Origin: VBAS01 sp035764525
GTDB taxonomy: Bacteria > Bacteroidota > Bacteroidia > Chitinophagales > Chitinophagaceae
Direction of reading: 5' to 3'
Length of the DNA stretch: 30,291 bases
NCBI GenBank assembly: GCA_035764525.1
Contig: DASTZB010000115.1
Span: forward strand, 1 to 30,291
Positions 1-7,706 of the stretch are shown in pieces. The notes below the pieces were generated by a model. It was not told the origin of the DNA. It did no database searches and was given only the letters and a program-made list of their open reading frames with translations. Position numbers and translations under genes: made by a program. The stretch's first letter is position 1. Each line of letters starts with the position of its first letter.

Positions 1-419
1 CAATACTCAATGGTAAAATCAAAAGCATCGGGGTAACTTCAATTACTTATTATGGATCGACGGAAAATGCAGCATTGGTTGGGAAAGTGAAATCAATAGG
101 GAATGTTTGGTTTAATTATTTCCTTGATCTTGAAAATGAATCGGTAAGAGGAAAATTAAGAACTGCAGGACAAAAAGACTTTAGTTATTATAACTCTTTT
201 GATAATGAAGCATACCGGGGTAAAATAAAATCCATCGGGACGAACCAGATCACCTACTATTCAACATTTGATGATAAATCTATCAGGGGAAAATTAAAAA
301 GCATTGGGTCATACAGCTATACATGGTACACATCCCTTGACCGGCAGGGGTATCAGGGGGGTATAAAATCAGGCAGACAAACTCAACTGATCGAAGGAAT
401 TACATATATCATTTGGTAG
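1..419 (+). CDS. Repeat protein, C-terminal part (5' end outside window)
   Basis: The frame is open from the left edge (first whole codon at base 3) to the TAG at 417-419, so the gene begins outside the window. A TTG at 75 is in frame but lies inside a repeat, so it is not the start. The visible protein is five consecutive 23-residue units, each opening with a GK[IVL]K[ST]IG-like motif and carrying aromatic pairs (YY, WY, YF) near unit residues 12-14 and a [FLT][DE] pair near residues 17-18. A degenerate sixth unit follows, ending in Trp. The regular alternation of hydrophobic and polar residues suggests a beta-repeat or solenoid-like structure. No catalytic motif is visible and the function is unknown. 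It converges with the small minus-strand gene ending at 430. Confidence 0.8.
   Translation, partial: ILNGKIKSIGVTSITYYGSTENAALVGKVKSIGNVWFNYFLDLENESVRGKLRTAGQKDFSYYNSFDNEAYRGKIKSIGTNQITYYSTFDDKSIRGKLKSIGSYSYTWYTSLDRQGYQGGIKSGRQTQLIEGITYIIW
12..356 (+). repeat. Five in-frame 69-bp (23-residue) tandem repeats
   Basis: Units start at 12, 81, 150, 219 and 288, each exactly 69 bases with no insertion or deletion. The DNA has diverged while the residue pattern GK-K-IG at each unit start is kept, which points to an old duplication held by protein structure, not to recent slippage. More units probably lie left of the window. Confidence 0.85.
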
Positions 420-429
420 TGCGGCCGGG

Positions 430-660
430 TTATGGATTTTTTTTGGTCTTTTTATCTTTTAGCTTTTGAAAAGCTTTTAAAGATTTTTGAACTTCGCCAA
501 TCAATTTGTGCAATCGTTTTTCATGCTTCGCCAGTATTTTTTTTGTTGCTAAAGCTGTATTATCAAAGTAACGGTTAGCTTCATTCAAATGAAAATTGAA
601 CTGACCAGCCTCTTCATCCAGTCTTTGCAACAATTCCCATAAGTTCTCTTTTTTCTTCAT
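430..660 (-). CDS. Small charged helical protein, unknown function
   Basis: Seventy-six residues from the ATG at 660. A longer frame to 681 adds only seven residues, and the MKKKENLW start looks more natural. The protein is rich in Lys, Glu, Leu and Gln with no Pro until the end, so it is probably almost all alpha-helical, possibly a coiled coil. It has no signal peptide or membrane segment and ends in a Lys-rich tail. It lies 70 bp downstream of the sugar dehydrogenase gene on the same strand and could share its transcript. I recognise no family. Length and composition make it a plausible but not certain gene. Confidence 0.55.
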   Translation of the reverse strand: MKKKENLWELLQRLDEEAGQFNFHLNEANRYFDNTALATKKILAKHEKRLHKLIGEVQKSLKAFQKLKDKKTKKNP

Positions 661-730
661 ATGACTTTTGAAGCAGAGCAAATTTCAAGCCGGGCAAGTT
701 CTCAAATAGTAGTATTAAAAAGTTAGGGAT

Positions 731-1921
731 TTATTTTTTACTGATCCGGTAGAGATTGCCTCCATCGGTAACGGCATAGAGCATTCCATTAAAATAAGCC
801 ACATCTCTGAATCTTTCTTTTTTATCTGCCAGCAATCGCTCTTCTCCAACTACTTTATTGTTCTCAATAACAAGGCGGGCAATATGCATACTGCTGAGAC
901 CCCCGATAAACAAATTATTTTTCCATTCAGGAACGGCATTGCCTTTATAAAAAGTCATTCCACTTGGTGAAAGAACGGGGTCCCAATAATAAACCGGTTG
1001 TTCCATTCCTGCTTTTTGCTGAATGCCATCACCGACTTTTCCTCCAGCATATTCAATTCCGTAGGTAATGGTTGGCCAGCCGTAATTTTTTCCGGCTCTT
1101 ATGATATTCACTTCATCACCGCCCCTCGGGCCAAATTCTGCTTCCCATATTTCACCGGTTGCTGGATTAATATCCAGACTCTGTGCATTACGAATTCCAT
1201 AAGCAAATATTTCAGGCATTGCATCTTTTTGGTTTATAAATGGATTGCCCGGTGCCGGCTTACCATCTTTTGTTATCTTAAAAATTTTACCCAAACCGGA
1301 GTTAAGCCATTGCGCCTGTTTTCTTCCTTCGAGTATTGAACGTTCCCCTGTGCTTACAAAAAGGTTTCCATCTTTATCAAATACAAGTCTTGACCCATAG
1401 TGCATGCTGCTTTTTAATGGAGGCGTTGCCCGGAAGATCACCACCGGGTTTTGAACTTTTGATTCTGCTTCATTGAGTTCTCCTTTGGCCACTGCCATCA
1501 GGTTTCCCGGACCATTTTTTTCTGAGAATGACCAATAGATCATTTTATTTTTACCAAAATTTGGATCCAAAGCCACATCCAGCATTCCTCCCTGGCCGGA
1601 TGCATCCACTTCGGGAAAGCCGGTGATCTTTTTTACAAGGTTTCCGTTTGCATCAAGTATTTGCATAGAACCTCTTCTTTCTGTTATCAGTAATCGTCCA
1701 TCAGGTAAAGGAATAATAGCCCATGGCAATCCTAATCTTTCTGCGATCTTTTCTGACTTATAAGGAGTTTTGGTTATTACACCTGCCACTCTGGTTTGCC
1801 CGTTGAATGCCGGTTTATATTCGGTATTCGGGGTTTGAGTTTCGACCGGGGGATTTTGTCCAGAACCAGTTATTGAGTAAATAATAAATGCCGGAATGCT
1901 AAAGATAATTCTTGCTTTCAT
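731..1921 (-). CDS. Exported PQQ-dependent sugar (aldose) dehydrogenase
   Basis: A 396-residue protein of the soluble glucose/sorbosone dehydrogenase (GSDH) family, six-bladed beta-propellers that oxidise aldoses with PQQ and calcium in the periplasm. An N-terminal hydrophobic segment (residues 4-18) fits a signal peptide. Visible family marks are the blade motif LPWAIIPLPDGRLLITER (65-82), GGMLDVALDPNF (111-122), the catalytic-type His in MHYGSRLVFD (His174), the Arg in YGIRNAQSL (Arg244), and GGDEVNIIRAGKNYGWP (267-283). Length is close to other Asd/YliI-type members. It is divergent from the oxidoreductase operon starting at 2065. The exact sugar is not readable from sequence. PQQ would have to be made or taken up elsewhere. 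Confidence 0.93.
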   Translation of the reverse strand: MKARIIFSIPAFIIYSITGSGQNPPVETQTPNTEYKPAFNGQTRVAGVITKTPYKSEKIAERLGLPWAIIPLPDGRLLITERRGSMQILDANGNLVKKITGFPEVDASGQGGMLDVALDPNFGKNKMIYWSFSEKNGPGNLMAVAKGELNEAESKVQNPVVIFRATPPLKSSMHYGSRLVFDKDGNLFVSTGERSILEGRKQAQWLNSGLGKIFKITKDGKPAPGNPFINQKDAMPEIFAYGIRNAQSLDINPATGEIWEAEFGPRGGDEVNIIRAGKNYGWPTITYGIEYAGGKVGDGIQQKAGMEQPVYYWDPVLSPSGMTFYKGNAVPEWKNNLFIGGLSSMHIARLVIENNKVVGEERLLADKKERFRDVAYFNGMLYAVTDGGNLYRISKK

Positions 1922-2042
1922 AATTCAAATATTAGTCTGATACGTAAAAATAGGGATTGCCAGACCAAAATATTTTGATAGTTCATGGAGCATCCAACTT
2001 TGTTTATAAAAGGTCTTTTTTAATGTCCTTTGGTACAAAAGT

Positions 2043-2050
2043 TATATTTG
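2043..2050 (+). promoter_or_regulatory. Putative -7 promoter box (TATATTTG)
   Basis: TATATTTG matches the Bacteroidota -7 consensus TAnnTTTG and sits 14 bases before the ATG at 2065. No good TTG-type -33 box is present at the usual spacing, only a T-rich run near 2015-2021. If real, the leader is very short, and Met codons further upstream in the frame (1957, 2023) cannot be used. Confidence 0.35.
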
Positions 2051-2064
2051 TAAAAATCTACACT

Positions 2065-3186
2065 ATGCTACGATCTCTTATGATTATATTAATAATACTC
2101 AATAATGCTTCTGTAATTGCACAAAAAGATACAGCAAAACAAAAACCATTGCGTGCAGCAGTTGTGGGTTTGGTGCATGACCATGTGAATTGGATACTCG
2201 GCAGGGAAAAGAAAGGCGATATTGAAATTGTTGGTATTGCTGAGCCTAACCGTTCATTGGCAGAAAAATATTCCAAAAAGTATGGCTATAATATGAATAT
2301 TGTATATAACACCATAGAGGAAATGATCGTGAAGACAAAGCCTGAAGCAGTATTTGCGTTTAATAGTATTTATGATCATTTGAAAGTAGTAGAGTATTGT
2401 GCACCTCGCGGCGTTCATGTAATGGTGGAAAAGCCATTAGCTGTAAGCAACGAACATGCAACAAAAATGTTGGCACTTGCAAAAAAGCATAATATTTATT
2501 TGCTTACTAATTATGAAACTACCTGGTATGGAAGTAATGCAAAAGCTTACCAGGTAATTAAAGAAGATAGGTTGATCGGCGATATACGAAAAATTGTTTT
2601 TCATACCGGTCATCGTGGGCCAATTGAAATTGGGTGTACGCCGGAATTTTTAAAATGGCTCACTGATCCTGTTTTAAATGGTGGGGGCGCCCTCAATGAT
2701 TTTGGATGTTACGGGGCTGATCTTGCAACATGGCTCATGAATGGCGAGACACCTATGACAGTTACGGCAGTAACACAACAAATAAAGCCAGAATTATATC
2801 CAAATGTTGATGATGAAGCAACCATTATTCTCACCTATAAAAAAGCACAAGTAATTATACAAGCATCATGGAACTGGCCTTTTGGCCGTAAGGACATGCA
2901 GGTGTATGGAAAAACCGGTTTTGTCTTTTGTAAAGATGGTACCAATATGCAGATTAAAGAGAATGAAAAGAACGAAACGCAGACAATCACAGCTTCACCT
3001 TTAAGTAATGACCGAAATGATCCTTTTGTTTATTTTGTAAATGTGATCCGTGGTAACATTAAAATAGATAAGTATGATCTTTCTTCAGCTGAAACAAATG
3101 ATATTGTTGTGAAGATCCTTGACGCTGCAAAACAGTCTTCTAAAACAGGTAAGACCATAACATGGAATGAATTTTATAAAAAGTAA
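2065..3186 (+). CDS. Exported Gfo/Idh/MocA-family oxidoreductase
   Basis: The start was set at 2065, giving 373 residues. It is followed at once by a hydrophobic signal-like segment ending in SVIAQ (16-20), and a promoter-like box lies just upstream. The family is clear: Rossmann strand AAVVGLVHDH (31-40), acidic loop IAEPNR (58-63), EKPLA at 122-126, and GGGALNDFGCYGADL (206-220). The residue that is His in many members (GxHxxD) is Tyr216, as in glucose-fructose oxidoreductase and xylose/dihydrodiol dehydrogenase-like members. The protein probably interconverts a sugar or polyol hydroxyl and carbonyl with NAD(P). The signal lacks a twin-arginine motif, which is odd for a dinucleotide enzyme. 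The last 20 bases overlap the nucleoside hydrolase gene, so the two are likely co-translated. Confidence 0.9.
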   Translation: MLRSLMIILIILNNASVIAQKDTAKQKPLRAAVVGLVHDHVNWILGREKKGDIEIVGIAEPNRSLAEKYSKKYGYNMNIVYNTIEEMIVKTKPEAVFAFNSIYDHLKVVEYCAPRGVHVMVEKPLAVSNEHATKMLALAKKHNIYLLTNYETTWYGSNAKAYQVIKEDRLIGDIRKIVFHTGHRGPIEIGCTPEFLKWLTDPVLNGGGALNDFGCYGADLATWLMNGETPMTVTAVTQQIKPELYPNVDDEATIILTYKKAQVIIQASWNWPFGRKDMQVYGKTGFVFCKDGTNMQIKENEKNETQTITASPLSNDRNDPFVYFVNVIRGNIKIDKYDLSSAETNDIVVKILDAAKQSSKTGKTITWNEFYKK

Positions 3187-4180
3187 AAATCCAAAAGTGT
3201 TTGGAATAATATTTTGGTTTTGTTTGCTGGTGTCGGTTTCATCGCAGGCTCAAAAAACTAAGCCCATTCCTGTAATTCTTGATAGCGATATGGGTCCAGA
3301 CTATGATGATGTGGGAGCCATTACTTTATTACATGCATTTGCGGATAGTGGTTACATTAATATTCTTGCTACAGTTGCCAGCACGAAATATGAAGGAGTA
3401 GCTGCCGTATTTAATGTACTAAACACTTATTTCAACAGGCCGGGTTTATTAATTGGGGTTCCAAAAGGCAAAGCCCTGGAATTAAAAGACAGACAGCATT
3501 GGACAGACACACTTCTTTTAAAATATCCTCATAAAATAAAAAAGAATGAGGAAGTATTAAGTGCAACTGAAGTTTATAGAAAAGCATTGGCTTCGCAACC
3601 TGACAGGTCTGTATCAATAATAACCGTGGGGTTTCTTACTAATCTTGCAGATTTGCTTCAATCACATCCGGATAAGTATTCAAAGCTTAATGGTAAGGAA
3701 TTAGTGAGTAAAAAAGTAAGGCAACTGGTTTGCATGGCAGGTAGTTTCCCGGCCGGAAATGAATTCAATGTTAGAACGGATGCTGTCTCTTCTAAAATTG
3801 TTTTCGAAAACTGGCAAACCCCGGTATTATTCAGCGGTGTTGAAATAGGAATGAAGATTAAAACCGGCTTGCCTTTAGTAAATAATCGATCCCTTAAAAA
3901 CAGTCCTGTAAAAGATGTATTCCGGATCTGCATTCCGCTGAGTTTACAGGATAGTGCCGGAAGAATGAGCTGGGATCAGACCGCCGTGCTTATCGCTGTG
4001 AAAGGATATAAACCTTGGTGGAATATTCGAACAGGTAAGATAAAAGTAGCGGTGGATGGAAGTAATACATGGGAAATTGGATCTTCACTTCATAGCTATC
4101 TTATAGAATCACAGTCGGCAAACATTATTCGAGATCTGATCAATGATCTTATGTTGCATCAGCCCGTTAAAAAATTATAA
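3167..4180 (+). CDS. Exported nucleoside hydrolase (IUNH family)
   Basis: A 337-residue protein whose ATG lies inside the end of the preceding gene in another frame. A hydrophobic segment (11-26) ending SSQAQ is a signal peptide. The metal-binding motif DSDMGPDYDD (39-48) is the hallmark Asp cluster that binds calcium and the ribose hydroxyls. GNEFNV followed by Asp205 (197-205) and the late Asp in WDQTAVL (Asp270) match other conserved points of the fold. The enzyme splits N-ribosides into base and ribose. Export suggests scavenging of nucleosides in the periplasm. It is followed five bases later by a DUF1801 gene in the same operon. Base specificity cannot be read. Confidence 0.92.
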   Translation: MNFIKSKNPKVFGIIFWFCLLVSVSSQAQKTKPIPVILDSDMGPDYDDVGAITLLHAFADSGYINILATVASTKYEGVAAVFNVLNTYFNRPGLLIGVPKGKALELKDRQHWTDTLLLKYPHKIKKNEEVLSATEVYRKALASQPDRSVSIITVGFLTNLADLLQSHPDKYSKLNGKELVSKKVRQLVCMAGSFPAGNEFNVRTDAVSSKIVFENWQTPVLFSGVEIGMKIKTGLPLVNNRSLKNSPVKDVFRICIPLSLQDSAGRMSWDQTAVLIAVKGYKPWWNIRTGKIKVAVDGSNTWEIGSSLHSYLIESQSANIIRDLINDLMLHQPVKKL

Positions 4181-4185
4181 ATCAA

Positions 4186-4551
4186 ATGAAACCAAAAACT
4201 ATCGAAGAATACATTTTTGCTGCTCCACCAGAAGTACAGGAAAAATTGTGGAAACTGCATGAATGTATCATTACCGCTGCACCGGGGGCAACAGAGGCTT
4301 TAAAATGGAGCATGCCTGCTTATTCTTATCACAAAATACTTGTCACTTTTGCGGTGTTCAAAAAGCATATTGGTTTTTATCCGATGCCATCTGCTATTAA
4401 AGCTTTTGGTAAAGAACTTACAAAGTATAAAACTGCCGAGGGCTCAATTCAATTTCCACATGATAAAGCCTTGCCTTTGACCTTGATAAAGAAAATTGTC
4501 AGGTTCCGTGTTAAGGAAAGTAAGGAAGGGGCTATTAAATGGAGATCTTGA
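4186..4551 (+). CDS. DUF1801 / YdhG-like protein
   Basis: A 121-residue cytoplasmic protein with no signal peptide. The opening TIEEYIFAAPPEVQEKLWKL, the central GATEALKWSMPAY (34-46) and the aromatic HIGFYPMPSAI (61-71) are typical of DUF1801, a small fold related to frataxin and YdhG. Members have been proposed as iron chaperones, but the role is not settled. It follows the nucleoside hydrolase after five bases, so it is transcribed with it. There is no obvious functional link to the two exported enzymes upstream. Confidence 0.85.
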   Translation: MKPKTIEEYIFAAPPEVQEKLWKLHECIITAAPGATEALKWSMPAYSYHKILVTFAVFKKHIGFYPMPSAIKAFGKELTKYKTAEGSIQFPHDKALPLTLIKKIVRFRVKESKEGAIKWRS

Positions 4552-4811
4552 CCCAAAATTGTCTGATCTTTTAGATATCATTAAACCTATGGGATATTTC
4601 CCCCACCCACATTATCTTTTGCGGCCGGCATATTTGCTTTGATATCAGAATAAAATTTGTAACTTCATCCTTGGGATTAACAAAATGATTTTTTGAATTT
4701 TTCTCCCGGTATGGTTATTGAGAGTAGTTTGAAACCCACCTACCGAAATTTCATCCTAATATTCTTCTAAAACCCCGCCCGTAGGTACCCTATTAAAGAA
4801 CAAATTGTTTT

Positions 4812-5864
4812 ATGAGGGGATCTGTACTTTTTCTTATTTCTTTTTTACTGATATGCAATGCACATAGCCAGGAATTTTCTGCAAAGGATTTTCTTTTTGC
4901 ATCTTCTGTGTCATCTAAAAAACTTGAAGGCTATTTAACTAAGCATCATTTTTTACCAGGCGGAAGTACGTTCAAGGATGGAAACCAGGTAAGTATTTAC
5001 CGTTTCTATAAACCTCAAAAAAATAAAAAGAAAAAAGATACATTGAATATTACTAGAGCGATTGAAATATTTCGTACAAAAAATAATTTTTCTTTTACAT
5101 ATATCACTTCGTTGAAAAAAGAGTTCGACGAAAGCCGGCTGGAATTAAAGGACTTAGGATTTTTTTGCGGCAACGAAAAGGATACTGTCAGTAGCTTATT
5201 TCAAAGGAAAAATATTACCGTGCTGGCAAATACCCTTAGGTCTAAAGATGACACGCTTTATTCAATAGCTATTAATCAGCAGGAACTACCATTACTTGAA
5301 ACGATCCAATTTGCGGAAGATCTTTTACAGTTTTATTCTCATGAATATCTTGTAGGTGTTTTTGGTGAGTCAAATGTTATAAAAGATCTTTATTATTTTT
5401 CTGAAAAAGATGTGGCGAAATGCTCTGTTCTTTTTCCAAAAACCAGCAGGCAAGCAGTTTTTATTTGGGAAGACAATGTAAATCTTTGTAAGCCTGCTTA
5501 CGTCATTATTGGTGGAAATATGAATGCAAGCACTATTTCAAATTATGACGGAGTTATCGGTGAAAACGTTTGGAATTCCAAAGCAGGTATATACTCTGGC
5601 ATGAGTCTTAACAGCCTTATGAGGCTTAATGGTAATAGTTTTAAATTTTATGGAAAGAACTCTTCCTCTCCTTATATGATCGTTCCTGAAAACACAGGAG
5701 CAATTAATTTCAAAACCAATAGGGTAGTATTAGGTTGTCTGAACCCGAGTGGATCACGACTTTTAAATAATTCAACGGTGAGTGCCGATGAAATTCTTTC
5801 TGATAACCTCGGCATCTATGTCTATATGATGATGATTTTACCATCGACAATGAAAAGTAAATAA
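4812..5864 (+). CDS. Exported protein of unknown function
   Basis: A 350-residue protein with a clear signal peptide (hydrophobic 4-17, then NAHSQ). The C-terminal half contains a pattern seen in small Bacteroidota exported proteins: an F-G-E/S pair, VFIWEDNVN (217-225), then W-N-S-K-A-G-IYSGMSLNSLMRLNG, in which an S-L-x-x-L-x-x-LNG segment is the most recognisable part. No catalytic triad, metal site or lipobox is evident. It stands alone: 260 bp of non-coding DNA precede it and 225 bp follow. The last residues are hydrophobic (YVYMMMILP) and then charged. Function unknown. Confidence 0.75.
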   Translation: MRGSVLFLISFLLICNAHSQEFSAKDFLFASSVSSKKLEGYLTKHHFLPGGSTFKDGNQVSIYRFYKPQKNKKKKDTLNITRAIEIFRTKNNFSFTYITSLKKEFDESRLELKDLGFFCGNEKDTVSSLFQRKNITVLANTLRSKDDTLYSIAINQQELPLLETIQFAEDLLQFYSHEYLVGVFGESNVIKDLYYFSEKDVAKCSVLFPKTSRQAVFIWEDNVNLCKPAYVIIGGNMNASTISNYDGVIGENVWNSKAGIYSGMSLNSLMRLNGNSFKFYGKNSSSPYMIVPENTGAINFKTNRVVLGCLNPSGSRLLNNSTVSADEILSDNLGIYVYMMMILPSTMKSK

Positions 5865-6089
5865 TATGATTCGTACAGTTGGGAAAGTTTTACCCATCTT
5901 AAGTACACAAATGAAGTTATTTCGCCGACTAAATTTTCAATGTTTATACCCCGGAAAGAGTTATTTTTTTTATTGATTATAATTTGCACATTGTGTGTAT
6001 ATAAGAAATAAATAAAATCACAGGCATCATTCTTGTTTTCACTCTTCATAGATAAAATCAATTGTTTAACCTAATTTAAATTATTATCT

Positions 6090-6578
6090 ATGAAAAAAAT
6101 ATTTTGCGCTGCAATTATTCTGGCAGCAGCATATACAGTAAGTGCTCAAGAAGTATTAATGTATAAAACAAATAGTGAGGTTGACTATAGTTCGCAAGTC
6201 CCAGCTTCCATTCGTGCAAATTTCGCAGCGAATAACCCCACTACTGCAACAGTAACCTGGATGCCTATGACCAGTGATTGGTGGTATGCAACATACAAAA
6301 GTGATAATAACAGGATTGTTCGTGTATATTACAATACACAGCCATGGTATATGATGAGAGGAGAAAGCTTTAAAGCCTCCTTGCCGGTGCTTAATACATA
6401 TGTACCAGATGTAGTGATTACGAATGCGATCAATACTTACGGTAACAATTTGTATAGTATAACAAGAAGGGTATCAAATGGAAATGATGAAGTATATCAT
6501 GTAACTGTTATTAAAAACGGTATATCAGAAATTACCCTGATGAATAACCAGGGAGTTGTTTTTACAGAAGTAAAATAA
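6090..6578 (+). CDS. Exported PepSY-like (DUF2874-like) protein
   Basis: A 162-residue protein with a signal peptide (MKKIFCAAIILAAAY, cut near VSAQ, residue 20). The mature part has the rhythm of PepSY-like/DUF2874 proteins: VPASIRANFAANNP, then TVTWMP, WWYATYKSDNNRIVRVYYN and a late VYHVTVIKNG, which are alternating strands around one helix. Two such units seem to be present (about 35-85 and 100-160). These proteins are periplasmic and their role is unclear; the fold resembles the beta-lactamase-inhibitor protein. It is a single-gene unit closed by a terminator at 6631. Confidence 0.65.
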   Translation: MKKIFCAAIILAAAYTVSAQEVLMYKTNSEVDYSSQVPASIRANFAANNPTTATVTWMPMTSDWWYATYKSDNNRIVRVYYNTQPWYMMRGESFKASLPVLNTYVPDVVITNAINTYGNNLYSITRRVSNGNDEVYHVTVIKNGISEITLMNNQGVVFTEVK

Positions 6579-6630
6579 AATATAGTCTTCAAACATTATC
6601 AAATAGTGTTATAGCAGGATTCACAAAATA

Positions 6631-6656
6631 AAAGACCCGGCAATTCCGGGTTTTTT
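6631..6656 (+). terminator. Intrinsic terminator
   Basis: ACCCGG (6635-6640) pairs with CCGGGT (6646-6651) over a five-base CAATT loop. A G-U and A-T extension on the left arm follows, and a run of six T directly follows the stem. It lies about 55 bases after the PepSY-like gene and before the membrane-protein gene at 6740. Confidence 0.85.
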
Positions 6657-6739
6657 ATTTTAAAGGATAATGTCAATTGCTGGCTTGGTTTTGGTTCAAC
6701 CTTTGAACAATAAAGTTTGTTCGCCAAAGCCCATTCATC

Positions 6740-7138
6740 ATGTCGTTGAGCACGCAAATTATTTTCCTTTTCATACTGGCCATTCCTGTCGCCTGTATCT
6801 CGTGGACATTCACCCATGAAGAAGTGTTTAAGGAGCCAAGAGAGTTTTGTGCCAAGCATAGCAGAAAAAATAGGCTCTTCATTTTGAGAAAAATATTTTA
6901 TATGCTTACCTGCGAATATTGTTTTAGTCATTATGTTACTATTGCAATATTGATAATTACGAAATACTATTTGTTATTTCCTGACTGGAGAGGTTATGTT
7001 ATTGCGGGTTTTTCGATAGTCTGGGTCGCCAATATGTACATAAGCTTATTTTATCTATTGCGGCAGGGTATAAAAAAAGAAAAAGTAACTATTGAAAAAA
7101 TCGAAGAGGAAAATAAGCAGGTAAATGGAGTAAATTAG
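6740..7138 (+). CDS. Small membrane protein with CxxC motif
   Basis: A 132-residue protein with an N-terminal hydrophobic segment (6-22) and two more (about 65-80 and 85-106), then a charged Lys/Glu tail (111-128). Between the first and second segments lies LTCEYCFSHYVT (57-67). A CxxC followed by an aromatic and the start of a helix resembles the T-C-x-x-C motif of DUF1360-type membrane proteins, but I cannot confirm that family. Cys37 is also present. It lies just after a terminator and 17 bases before the MaoC-like gene on the same strand, so the two are probably one operon. Function unknown. Confidence 0.7.
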   Translation: MSLSTQIIFLFILAIPVACISWTFTHEEVFKEPREFCAKHSRKNRLFILRKIFYMLTCEYCFSHYVTIAILIITKYYLLFPDWRGYVIAGFSIVWVANMYISLFYLLRQGIKKEKVTIEKIEEENKQVNGVN

Positions 7139-7155
7139 CTGATAACTATAAAGAC

Positions 7156-7563
7156 ATGCAAATTAAGATTGGACAAAAAGCAACACGCAGCATCACATTA
7201 ACTGCGAATGATGTAAAAACATATGCTGACCTAAGTGGGGATTATAATCCTCTTCACTTTGATGAGGCATTCGTAGCCAAAACAAAATTTAAAAAACTTG
7301 TTGTCCAGGGCGGATTAACTACAGGTTTACTTCATGCTTTGGTTGCAATGGATATGCCCGGTCCGGGTACAGTTTTTCTAAGTCAGAACTGGAAATTCTC
7401 AGCGCCTGTTTTTATTGGCGATACTATAACTGCAGAAGCGGAAGTTGTAAGTAAGCATGCAGCAAAACCTGTCACTCAACTGAAAATAAAAATTACACGC
7501 CAGGGAGGGGAGACTGTTTTAGAAGGGGAGGCCTGGTGTTACACTTTTACTGCTGATAATTAA
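7156..7563 (+). CDS. MaoC-like dehydratase / (R)-specific enoyl-CoA hydratase
   Basis: A 135-residue single hot-dog-fold protein. The catalytic D-x4-H motif is intact in SGDYNPLHFDEAF (Asp29, Asn31, His34), and VVQGGLTTGLL (49-59) is the usual helix-capping glycine segment. Single-domain members of this length hydrate trans-2-enoyl-CoA to (R)-3-hydroxyacyl-CoA as homodimers (PhaJ type). Others act on methyl-branched or dicarboxylic CoA esters, so the substrate is open. There is no signal peptide, so it acts in the cytoplasm. It follows the CxxC membrane protein by 17 bases. Confidence 0.9.
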   Translation: MQIKIGQKATRSITLTANDVKTYADLSGDYNPLHFDEAFVAKTKFKKLVVQGGLTTGLLHALVAMDMPGPGTVFLSQNWKFSAPVFIGDTITAEAEVVSKHAAKPVTQLKIKITRQGGETVLEGEAWCYTFTADN

Positions 7564-7706
7564 AATATCTATTTGCCCAACTTAATTATTCTCAGAATAA
7601 GAACAAAAGGCTTAGGGAAAAGATTCCACACTTATTGAAGTAGCAACGTGGCATATGGGCACGGTTTTGAATTGTATTTTCTATTCAATCATATTAATTT
7701 TTTTAT

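Noticed and set aside
998..1339. Plus-strand open frame opposite the PQQ dehydrogenase
   Set aside because: It lies fully antisense to a clear enzyme gene and has the Cys/Phe-rich look of a shadow frame.
5809..5864. Possible frameshift at the end of the exported protein (another frame would give an Asp-rich ending)
   Set aside because: The in-frame end YVYMMMILP is a plausible final strand, and only about 12 residues would change. There is no evidence for an error.
5822..6061. 79-residue open frame on the minus strand
   Set aside because: It overlaps the end of the exported-protein gene and lies in AT-rich DNA. It is rich in Ile, Lys, Tyr and Asn with no domain pattern, so it is most likely chance.
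6599..6931. Minus-strand open frames opposite the CxxC membrane protein
   Set aside because: They cross the terminator and are shadows of the plus-strand gene, with no family-like pattern.
7586..7600. TTATTCT-C-AGAATAA palindrome after the MaoC-like gene
   Set aside because: All but two arm bases are A/T in AT-rich DNA, with a one-base centre and no T run, so it is expected by chance.
7656..7674. Second sigma-54-like element upstream of the acidic protein gene
   Set aside because: GGCACG is present but the -12 half is wrong and the spacing is off by one. Not listed as a feature.
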